Origin: Pseudomonadota bacterium
Lineage (GTDB): Bacteria; Pseudomonadota; Gammaproteobacteria; Acidithiobacillales; Acidithiobacillaceae
Length of the DNA: 6,777 bases
Direction of reading: 5' to 3'
Assembly: GCA_021818125.1 (NCBI GenBank)
Contig: JAKAFG010000109.1
Location: 1-6,777 of the forward strand
The position numbers and the translations under genes are program-made. Numbering within the stretch: position 1 is the first letter of the stretch; each line of letters begins with the position of its first letter. The notes below the pieces were generated by a model. That model searched no databases. It was not told the origin of the DNA and saw nothing but the letters and a program-made list of their open reading frames with translations. Positions 1-5,540 of the stretch are shown here, one piece after another.

Positions 1-462
1 TTCAAAGGTCTTGAAAGTTTTCTCGGGGTTGGCCAGGGGATCACCCGGACCGGCGATACCCAACACGGTCATTTGCGGAATGGTGGAGGCCACGGCCAGC
101 ACCTTTTTGGCCGCTTGCTCCGGCGCCAGTTTTTCACTGACGACACCCGGCCGACTTTCGTTGGCGCAGTCATATTTGCGGTTACAGTAATTGCATTGGA
201 TATTGCAGGCGGGTGCCACCGCAACGTGCATACGGGCGTAATGATGATGCGCTTCTTCGCTATAGCAGGGGTGATTCTTGACCTTTTCCCAGATCTCCGG
301 TGCCAGATCTCCCTGCCCCGCTCCGGTGCCACAACTGGCCTTGCCGGAACCGCCGCTCGTACCACAACCTTGGTGTTCTGCCTTTTGCTGCATGATCTCG
401 TCCAGATCCACCCCGTTATTGGGTGTGGCAATACTGGAAAGAGAAATTATTTGGGATGCCAT
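1..462 (-). CDS. nifB: NifB, FeMo-cofactor biosynthesis radical SAM protein (N-terminal part; runs off left edge)
   Basis: NifB is a cytoplasmic radical SAM enzyme that fuses two 4Fe-4S clusters and inserts a carbide to make NifB-co, the core of the FeMo-cofactor. The first 154 residues are present. The radical SAM CX3CX2C motif is C86, C90 and C93 (ACNIQCNYCNRKYDC). Upstream is the family-typical HPCYSEEAHHH segment with C66, where further cluster ligands sit in NifB. Near the edge is AGPGDPLAN (residues 137-145), the SAM-binding GGE-like strand. Residues 31-52 are rich in Gly, Ser and Cys, as in many NifB N termini. The ATG at 460-462 has GGAGGA at 471-476, 8 bases away. The gene has its own sigma-54 promoter and NifA site upstream, and follows nifA on the same strand. 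The C-terminal part, including any NifX-like domain, is outside the window. Confidence 0.97.
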   Translation of the reverse strand, partial: MASQIISLSSIATPNNGVDLDEIMQQKAEHQGCGTSGGSGKASCGTGAGQGDLAPEIWEKVKNHPCYSEEAHHHYARMHVAVAPACNIQCNYCNRKYDCANESRPGVVSEKLAPEQAAKKVLAVASTIPQMTVLGIAGPGDPLANPEKTFKTFE

Positions 463-563
463 GGGCGTAATCCTCCATACGGATCTTCAGTGAACGATGG
501 AAAACCGCGCGCCTCATGGATGTATCGGCTTGCTCCTAAGAAGCTGACGCTTGCATTACCGTT

Positions 564-579
564 AGCAAAAGTGATGCCA
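564..579 (-). promoter_or_regulatory. sigma-54 (-24/-12) promoter for nifB
   Basis: The minus strand reads TGGCATCACTTTTGCT. The GG and GC dinucleotides are separated by exactly 10 bases, as sigma-54 requires, and the match to TGGCAC-N5-TTGCW is close. The predicted transcription start is near 553, giving a leader of about 90 bases before the nifB ATG. A NifA-type site lies about 128 bases upstream of that start. Confidence 0.8.
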
Positions 580-597
580 GCATATGCTGCCTTTGTT

Positions 598-610
598 TTT
601 CAAGATATTA
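598..610 (+). promoter_or_regulatory. possible IHF site in the nifB promoter region
   Basis: TTTCAAGATATTA matches the IHF consensus WATCAANNNNTTR at all but one of the defined positions. It sits in an AT-rich stretch between the NifA site and the -24/-12 element, where IHF usually bends DNA so that NifA can touch sigma-54 polymerase. The consensus is loose, so chance is possible. Confidence 0.4.
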
Positions 611-630
611 GATTAAACCATCCGGTGCTT

Positions 631-646
631 TGTCGGTAACATTACG
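631..646. promoter_or_regulatory. degenerate second NifA site upstream of nifB
   Basis: TGT-N10-ACG is one base off the NifA consensus TGT-N10-ACA. Its centre is 42 bases, about four helical turns, from the perfect site at 673-688. Such a partial match can easily arise by chance. Confidence 0.25.
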
Positions 647-672
647 TGCGTTTTCAGCACTGCGGCGAAAAT

Positions 673-688
673 TGTCGAAAACCGGACA
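673..688. promoter_or_regulatory. NifA upstream activator sequence for nifB
   Basis: TGTCGAAAACCGGACA is an exact TGT-N10-ACA. Its centre is about 128 bases upstream of the predicted nifB transcription start, within the usual range for NifA sites. It lies in non-coding DNA between nifA and nifB, so NifA should activate nifB transcription from here. Confidence 0.75.
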
Positions 689-749
689 AATGGGGAGGGG
701 TAAAATAGCAGGGCAAGCACGAAAAGCGGTGGACACAGTGAGGATGGGT

Positions 750-766
750 GGGGCGTTCGCCGCCCC
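750..766 (-). terminator. GC-rich hairpin after nifA
   Basis: GGGGCG-TTCGC-CGCCCC can form a 6-base-pair GC stem with a 5-base loop, 19 bases beyond the nifA stop. No T run follows on the minus strand, so it is not a textbook intrinsic terminator. It may stabilise the 3' end or only partly end transcription. Confidence 0.35.
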
Positions 767-784
767 TGGTTGAGCGTTTCTGGT

Positions 785-2422
785 TTAGAGTTTTTTAACT
801 TCTACGCCATGTTTATTGAGGGCATAACCGAGTTTGCGGGTGGTCGTCCCCAACAAACGGGCGGCTTTGGCTTGCACCCAGCCACAGCGGTCCATGGCCT
901 GGATCAGGCGATCCCTTTCCGACAAAGGTGGGGAACCCTCCGCATCGCTTGCCGCCACTGCAGCCACCACTTGCTCCGCAGATTCAGGCATTACGGGGAG
1001 CGGTATACTACTACTGCCTGACACCTTCATAGTGACGATGGGATGGCTCCCTTCCAGCGGCCGCAAGGCCATGGACAGGCACTGATTGCGCTGACAGGGC
1101 ACGTCGAGATTGCGGATGATATCTCCGCGCATCATGGTGGCGGTGCGTTCGACGCAGTTTTCCAGTTCCCGCACGTTACCCGGCCAGTAGCAGGACACCA
1201 TGGTTTGCAAGGCTTCCGGGGTGAGGGTCAGTTTGCGCTGATTCTCGGCGTTGTAACGGGCGAGGAAGTGTTCGATCAAGGCGGGGATATCCTCACGACG
1301 TTCCCGCAACGGGGGCAGGAAGATACTGACGACATTGATCCGGTAGTAGAGATCGGCGCGGAACTCGCCCTTACTCACCGCCTCTTCGAGATTGCGATTG
1401 GTGGCGGTGATAATGCGGACATTGATTCGCCGAGTCTGGGTGCCGCCCACCCGCTCGAATTCGCGCTCCTGTAACACCCGTAAGAGCTTGGCCTGGAAAG
1501 CCGGAGAGATGTCTCCTATTTCGTCGAGAAACAGCGTGCCGCCGTCCGCCAGTTCAAAGCGCCCTTTGCGCTCCTGGGTAGCACCGGTAAAAGCACCGCG
1601 CTCATGTCCGAAGAGTTCCGATTCGAGAATGCTTTCGGGGAGCGCCGCGCAATTGAGCGAGACGAACGCCTTATCGCGACGGGGGCTGAGGTAGTGAATG
1701 GCGCGGGCGATAACTTCCTTGCCGGTGCCTGACTCACCGCGCAGCAATACGGTCGACTTGCCCGGTGCCGCCTGGTGCACGTCAGAAAACACCGCCTGCA
1801 TGGCCCGGCTGTTGCCGACGACATTCTTGATGCTGTAACGTTTCTGGAGTTCCTTCTGCAGACGATGCTTTTCCTGCAGGAGGCGATTTCTTTCCGCCGA
1901 GATACCCTGATGCAAATTGACGGTCTGTCCCACCAGATTGGCGATCATCTGCAACAAGCGAACATCAGAGCGGAAACTCACGCCCTTGTGCCGCTCACTG
2001 CGATAAATGGCGAGCACACCGATACACTCGTACCCCACCTTAATTGGCACCCCTACAAAGGCATGCAATCGCTGGTTGATCTCCGGCTCATAGGCGCGGT
2101 GGAGGAAGGCGGGCTCCTGGGAGACATCAGGGATCACCACCGGCATACCGGCACGCATAATCTTGCCTACCATGCCCTCCCCCAGGCGATAACGTCCCCG
2201 CTCCATTTCCGCAGCAGACAAGCCTGTGGCGGCAATCACCCCCACCAAATCCTCGTCCATGCGCAAGAGGATCATGGACGGAGAGATGTGCAGATGACTT
2301 TCCAGCGTCTTCAGCACATCGTTCAGGGTGTGTTCAAGATCCATGGAGGAGCTGAGCACCTTACTCACCTCGTAGATAGTCGTCAGCTCCTGAAAATGGT
2401 TGGGGGTTACGTGATCTTTCAT
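785..2422 (-). CDS. nifA: NifA, sigma-54-dependent activator of nif genes (oxygen-sensitive type)
   Basis: NifA is the enhancer-binding activator that opens sigma-54 polymerase complexes at nif promoters. At 545 residues it has the usual layout. A GAF domain spans about 12-172. The AAA+ domain spans about 200-440, with Walker A GESGTGKE (229-236), the sigma-54 contact loop GAFTGA (276-281), Walker B GGTLFLDE (294-301) and the WPGNVRELEN segment (413-422). A linker follows, then a Fis-type helix-turn-helix (about 513-538, CGWVQAKAARLLGTTTRKLGYAL). Cysteines 411, 423, 443 and 448 form C-X11-C-X19-C-X4-C, the motif of NifA proteins that are directly inactivated by oxygen. NifA proteins paired with NifL normally lack it, and no nifL is seen here. 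The ATG has GAGGA 9 bases upstream. The gene starts 27 bases after draG, so it probably shares that transcript. Confidence 0.97.
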   Translation of the reverse strand: MKDHVTPNHFQELTTIYEVSKVLSSSMDLEHTLNDVLKTLESHLHISPSMILLRMDEDLVGVIAATGLSAAEMERGRYRLGEGMVGKIMRAGMPVVIPDVSQEPAFLHRAYEPEINQRLHAFVGVPIKVGYECIGVLAIYRSERHKGVSFRSDVRLLQMIANLVGQTVNLHQGISAERNRLLQEKHRLQKELQKRYSIKNVVGNSRAMQAVFSDVHQAAPGKSTVLLRGESGTGKEVIARAIHYLSPRRDKAFVSLNCAALPESILESELFGHERGAFTGATQERKGRFELADGGTLFLDEIGDISPAFQAKLLRVLQEREFERVGGTQTRRINVRIITATNRNLEEAVSKGEFRADLYYRINVVSIFLPPLRERREDIPALIEHFLARYNAENQRKLTLTPEALQTMVSCYWPGNVRELENCVERTATMMRGDIIRNLDVPCQRNQCLSMALRPLEGSHPIVTMKVSGSSSIPLPVMPESAEQVVAAVAASDAEGSPPLSERDRLIQAMDRCGWVQAKAARLLGTTTRKLGYALNKHGVEVKKL

Positions 2423-2449
2423 GATAGGGGGTCCTCTTCTCTACAGCGC

Positions 2450-3838
2450 TCAGGAGGCGTTGGCGTGGGATGAGGCGGCTGGAGTTTTGGTGAGCCCGCG
2501 CGCCTGCCTGACGCTTGGGCAAGGCACAGAACGCCGACAAGGGTCTGTAGCGATGCCAGCGTCTCCAGCATACACGTCAAGAGATATGAACGTCCACAGG
2601 CGCAATTGATCCTCAGAAAAACCAGCGGTTTTGGTGCCCCCCGCTTCCATGAGCGGGCGACGGATGAGAAGCGGGTCCAACAGCATCGCGGCGAGTGCCC
2701 CGGCTTCCGTAAACGCCTCCGGAACGATCTCTCCCGACTTTACCCGCGGCGAGGCCGGGTTGAACCACTCCGCCACGGGTCGATCTGCAAAATAGGGGCG
2801 CAGGGTTTCCGCCGTCCAAGCGGTCTGCAATATGTCATGCACCTCCACTGCACAGCCGACAGCCGTCAACAGTGCTATCTGCCGCGCGTTATTGGCGCAG
2901 CCTGGTTTTTCGTAAAACAAGACACGCAGCGGCATACTGGCCGGCAACTGCTCATGATCCGTCCGCTCACCCCGGACCAGAAGCTGATCCACCTGCGCCG
3001 CGATTTCTTTCTGAACCGCAGGGTCCAGACGCTTCAACCAAGCACTGGGAAGCCCGTAAATCCCGTACAGGCCTCCTGCCAGCATGCCCGCGAGGGCGCC
3101 TGTGGTGTCCGCATCCCCACCCTGATTTACCACGGTGATCAGGCAGTCTTTAAAATTATCGGTATGGAGCAGCGCATACAGGACGGCGCGCACCGTATCC
3201 ACAATATAGGGCGTAGGTGCCTGAGGAGTTTCTTTGAAATCGAATTCGGGGTGCTGTGCAACCAGTGCATCCGCCAGACGCCGCACGGCTGAAACGCCGT
3301 CACCGCGCAGCGCGCAGCGCAACATCTCCCCCAGCGTCAGGGTGGCGACATCCGACAGCGGGTGATGGTGGGTCAGATGCGCCTGTTCTACACTGATTTG
3401 CCGGAAGGCCGCAGGGGCGTTCAGGGTGGCCAGCACCACGGGGAGATTGCGCACGCACGCACCATTGCCGGCATCCCATTCCGCCGGTTCAGCGGCGGTA
3501 CTGCCGTTGAGCATAAAGCGCCGGATTCCCCGGCGGCAGGTATTACCCACATCCACGGGATGACCGCGCAACCACTGCACCATCCCCTCGCCAAAGCGGG
3601 TAATGGACCATTGTTCATCGACAAGGATGCTCCGCCCCAACACCAGACACATCTGGGTATCGTCGGTCACTTGTCCGGGGCGTAAATGCAGCCAGCCGCC
3701 GCCGGTCATATTGCGGTGAACACCATATTCCTCCTGGATTTCCGTGGGACTCATGAACTCCACCGTCGCGCCCAGGGCATCCCCGACCGCCAATCCCAGG
3801 TAGGCACCTAATGCTCTCTCCCGCAAGTCATAGCCCAT
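2450..3838 (-). CDS. draG: DraG, ADP-ribosyl-dinitrogen reductase hydrolase fused to a C-terminal NifO/ArsC-like domain
   Basis: DraG removes ADP-ribose from the NifH arginine and so reactivates nitrogenase. Residues 1 to about 288 form the dinuclear-Mn ADP-ribosylglycohydrolase fold. Predicted metal ligands are E27, T58-D59-D60 (VTDDTQ), D96 and D242-x-D244-T245 (GGDADTTGA), each one position before its counterpart in Rhodospirillum rubrum DraG. DraG is normally about 290-300 residues; this protein has 462. After a short linker, residues 303 to about 420 resemble ArsC/Spx-like nitrogenase-associated proteins (NifO): VLFYEKPGCANNARQ carries C314 at the ArsC cysteine position, and LLIRRPLME (390-398) is the family's Arg-Pro segment. 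Residues 421-462 are a low-complexity tail. M302 could start the second domain separately, but no ribosome site precedes it, so one fused product is likelier. The ATG lies 9 bases after the draT stop, which overlaps the draG ribosome site. Confidence 0.94.
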   Translation of the reverse strand: MGYDLRERALGAYLGLAVGDALGATVEFMSPTEIQEEYGVHRNMTGGGWLHLRPGQVTDDTQMCLVLGRSILVDEQWSITRFGEGMVQWLRGHPVDVGNTCRRGIRRFMLNGSTAAEPAEWDAGNGACVRNLPVVLATLNAPAAFRQISVEQAHLTHHHPLSDVATLTLGEMLRCALRGDGVSAVRRLADALVAQHPEFDFKETPQAPTPYIVDTVRAVLYALLHTDNFKDCLITVVNQGGDADTTGALAGMLAGGLYGIYGLPSAWLKRLDPAVQKEIAAQVDQLLVRGERTDHEQLPASMPLRVLFYEKPGCANNARQIALLTAVGCAVEVHDILQTAWTAETLRPYFADRPVAEWFNPASPRVKSGEIVPEAFTEAGALAAMLLDPLLIRRPLMEAGGTKTAGFSEDQLRLWTFISLDVYAGDAGIATDPCRRSVPCPSVRQARGLTKTPAASSHANAS

Positions 3839-3847
3839 TTCTCGTCC

Positions 3848-4675
3848 TCAGTAATAGTGCATGTGTGCCGCGTATTCACCGCCGATCACCAGATACTCAC
3901 TCTCCGCCTGGAGTGCGCGACATGGCAGCAGCCCCTTGAAGAAGAGCAGCTTTACCAACGGCACATTCACCTCCAGTATGCAATCGCCGAATGCACTGGC
4001 CACGTCCCGGTCGCTGCTGAAGGACACCAGGTTGTTCAGCCGGATCACCCCCTGTCGCGCTCCGGCTTTCCAAAGAATAGGATGTTCGGCAAAATCATTA
4101 GTTCCCCGGAACAAGCGCAAGTGCCGTTGTCCGGATGCCAGAAAACGTCGCGCCGACCATTGTGCGAATTCAAACAACAGGTCAAGCTGCAACCAGATCG
4201 CATTATTATCAAATCGCCCTGACATTTTGTCGGTCATATACTGAATCCAGGCGGCATCGCCCACACGGCCGATCACCTGTCGGTGAAAATTCGGGGCGAT
4301 CCCGAACCGGCTCTCCACCCAGCCCTTCATGACCGCACCTTCCGGTGAATTGCTGTCATATCCCCAACCTTTGAGCAAGCGTAAATAGCTGGCCCTGAAG
4401 CGTCGGCCCTTCGTCCGGTCAGGCCCGCCAGCAAAAATCTCTTCCATGTAGGCCTGGAAGACCTGTCCCGCCTCGCCCTGTTCCCGCACCAGAGACAATC
4501 TCTGGAAAAGCGCAGGGTGCCCATCGCGCACCCCGGCGATATGTAGCGGCATCGGGAACGCATGAAATTCAGCACTGATCAGTAGCCCGGACGGAATCCC
4601 GGTCAGATTGCTACCGAGATTGACGGACGGCGCACGGACCGGGCGCTGCTCCTCTGGTGGGTTCGCTGTTGACAA
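3848..4675 (-). CDS. draT: DraT, NAD+-dinitrogen reductase ADP-ribosyltransferase
   Basis: DraT transfers ADP-ribose from NAD+ to one arginine of the NifH dimer, switching nitrogenase off when ammonium appears or energy falls. The 275 residues match the family length. The N-terminal block NLTGIPSGLL...PMPLHIAGVR (23-50) is typical of DraT. Features of an R-S-E class transferase can be placed: R190 (LFRGTND), the Ser strand LVSFSS (216-221) and ESEYLVIGG (258-266) with the catalytic Glu probably E260. The start is a TTG at 4673-4675 with AAGGA 6 bases upstream. The first in-frame ATG (residue 42) would remove the conserved N-terminal block. The gene follows the receiver gene by 18 bases and precedes draG by 9. 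The weak TTG start could keep DraT low, which is inference. Confidence 0.95.
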   Translation of the reverse strand: MSTANPPEEQRPVRAPSVNLGSNLTGIPSGLLISAEFHAFPMPLHIAGVRDGHPALFQRLSLVREQGEAGQVFQAYMEEIFAGGPDRTKGRRFRASYLRLLKGWGYDSNSPEGAVMKGWVESRFGIAPNFHRQVIGRVGDAAWIQYMTDKMSGRFDNNAIWLQLDLLFEFAQWSARRFLASGQRHLRLFRGTNDFAEHPILWKAGARQGVIRLNNLVSFSSDRDVASAFGDCILEVNVPLVKLLFFKGLLPCRALQAESEYLVIGGEYAAHMHYY

Positions 4676-4693
4676 AAAGCGTCCTTGCGGCGA

Positions 4694-5080
4694 CTAATTC
4701 TGCAACACGGCAGCCACCTTGGCGCGGACATCTTCGAGCCGCAGGGGCTTATGGAGGAACACGAGTCCTTTACCGATTACGGGCTGGCTCAGGGCGGAAC
4801 GCGCCTCCCCCACCACGAGCATCAGTCGTGCCTTGGGAAACTGTTCGCTCACCATCTCCACGGTATACTTGCCTTCGTCCAGCAGCGCCTCGCCGAGAAT
4901 AACCAGGTCTGGCGGCCAATCCTGAGCTTTGGCGACAGCGGCCTGGAGACTGGCGATTTCGTGGGTTTCATATTCATCATGAAGCATGAACTGCACCACC
5001 ATGCGCCCGATTTCATCCGTATCCAGCACAAAAATGCGCCGATTACCCACTGCGAGATTACAATCCACACCGATCTGCAT
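4694..5080 (-). CDS. CheY-like pseudo-receiver protein heading the dra-nifA operon
   Basis: I do not recognise a named gene. The 128 residues look like a single response-regulator receiver domain with no output domain. RRIFVLDTDEIGR (14-26) matches the first strand and acidic pocket, and FLHKPLRLEDV (108-118) carries the conserved Lys-Pro (K111-P112). The phospho-acceptor is missing: the strand normally ending in Asp reads DLVILGEALL, with G63 in that place, and the second pocket acid is T21. So it probably is not phosphorylated in the usual way and may act by protein binding; this is inference. The ATG at 5078-5080 has GGAGGA close upstream. The frame stays open to 5455, but that extension crosses promoter sites and looks non-coding. 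The stop is 18 bases before draT. A link to NifH modification or NifA control is suggested only by position. Confidence 0.8.
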   Translation of the reverse strand: MQIGVDCNLAVGNRRIFVLDTDEIGRMVVQFMLHDEYETHEIASLQAAVAKAQDWPPDLVILGEALLDEGKYTVEMVSEQFPKARLMLVVGEARSALSQPVIGKGLVFLHKPLRLEDVRAKVAAVLQN

Positions 5081-5084
5081 ATCG

Positions 5085-5090
5085 TCCTCC
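5085..5090 (-). promoter_or_regulatory. ribosome binding site fixing the pseudo-receiver start
   Basis: GGAGGA on the minus strand lies 4 bases before the ATG at 5078-5080. It supports this start over the ATG at 5455, whose reading would pass through both NifA sites and the candidate operon promoter. Confidence 0.7.
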
Positions 5091-5130
5091 CAAAACTGAG
5101 CAAGCCTTCCTGCTTGAACTAGGCAATGGA

Positions 5131-5146
5131 AGCAGTATTTATGCCA
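5131..5146 (-). promoter_or_regulatory. candidate sigma-54 promoter for the receiver-draT-draG-nifA operon
   Basis: The minus strand reads TGGCATAAATACTGCT, with GG and GC separated by exactly 10 bases. Relative to consensus, TTGC is replaced by CTGC. The predicted start is near 5120, leaving a 40-base leader before the receiver ATG. No TGT occurs between it and the paired sites at 5322-5367, so NifA would have to act from about 210-240 bases upstream, shared with nifH. Confidence 0.6.
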
Positions 5147-5321
5147 TATATTTTCCCTAGACCTCCAGCGCCCGAATATCCGCCAGCAGGGATCCAAAAA
5201 AATCTTTTCATCGTTCAGGCAAGGCACTAAGCCTTTCAAACAAAACCCGGTTTGATGAACCTCAGTAAGCCGCGGCAACGATCCAATGGTAGCGCTGCTA
5301 ATTGCATAAGCCTGCCAAAGC
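5147..5321. other. non-coding spacer in the divergent region
   Basis: This stretch between the leftward promoter and the paired NifA sites shows no convincing gene. It includes AT-rich patches near 5196-5211, where DNA bending is plausible. No exact TGT-N10-ACA and no good IHF match were found. Confidence 0.6.
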
Positions 5322-5337
5322 TGTGTGGTTCCTGACA
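5322..5337. promoter_or_regulatory. NifA upstream activator sequence 1 (nifH side)
   Basis: TGTGTGGTTCCTGACA is an exact TGT-N10-ACA. Its centre is about 136 bases upstream of the predicted nifH transcription start and 30 bases, about three helical turns, from the second site. Confidence 0.8.
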
Positions 5338-5351
5338 TAGAAAGCGCGTTT

Positions 5352-5367
5352 TGTAGGTTTTCAAACA
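5352..5367. promoter_or_regulatory. NifA upstream activator sequence 2 (nifH side)
   Basis: TGTAGGTTTTCAAACA is an exact TGT-N10-ACA, centred about 106 bases upstream of the predicted nifH start. With the first site it forms a pair on the same face of the DNA, as expected for cooperative NifA binding. Confidence 0.8.
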
Positions 5368-5438
5368 GCCTGCACAAGCCCGCCAAAAAAGCATCATTTA
5401 ACTGATAATACAAAGTATTACGGTGATCGTTCCAGGCT

Positions 5439-5454
5439 TGGCACGGCACTTGCA
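5439..5454 (+). promoter_or_regulatory. sigma-54 (-24/-12) promoter for nifH
   Basis: TGGCACGGCACTTGCA matches TGGCACG-N4-TTGCA at every consensus position, with the required 10 bases between GG and GC. The predicted transcription start is near 5465, giving a leader of about 75 bases before nifH. Confidence 0.93.
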
Positions 5455-5527
5455 ACAGCGATGGCGGAAAGCGACTCTTCCTCTTTTATTGGGGGCTTCC
5501 ACTGGCAAGTTCGCCATCTTTTGAAAC

Positions 5528-5532
5528 AGGAG
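5528..5532 (+). promoter_or_regulatory. ribosome binding site deciding the nifH start
   Basis: AGGAG ends only 2 bases before the ATG at 5535 but 8 bases before the in-frame ATG at 5541. The spacing favours the second ATG, giving a 296-residue NifH instead of 298. Confidence 0.7.
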
Positions 5533-5540
5533 ACATGGCA

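Noticed and set aside
73..639. Plus-strand open frame opposite nifB and its promoter
   Set aside because: It is antisense to unmistakable NifB motifs and extends across regulatory sites; no domain is recognisable.
1775..2473. Plus-strand open frame of 232 codons opposite the NifA GAF region
   Set aside because: A shadow of nifA codons: His- and Gln-rich, without recognisable motifs.
2933..2935. Internal ATG (DraG M302) as a separate nifO start
   Set aside because: The bases upstream show no ribosome binding sequence and the reading frame is continuous with draG, so a single fused protein is the simpler reading.
2606..3292. Plus-strand open frame of 228 codons opposite draG
   Set aside because: Antisense shadow of the DraG/NifO coding sequence, with no recognisable motifs.
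5371..5430. IHF site between the NifA sites and the nifH promoter
   Set aside because: The stretch is AT-rich, but no 13-mer on either strand fits the consensus well.
5081..5455. Upstream extension of the pseudo-receiver frame to an ATG at 5453-5455 (125 extra residues)
   Set aside because: It would cover the nifH promoter, both NifA sites and the leftward sigma-54 element. The translated stretch is rich in Cys and Trp and resembles no receiver sequence, and a good ribosome site marks the ATG at 5080.
5461..5517. Inverted repeat ATGGCG / CGCCAT in the nifH leader
   Set aside because: Only six pairs around a loop of about 45 bases, and the first arm begins before the predicted transcript start, so a functional RNA hairpin is unlikely.
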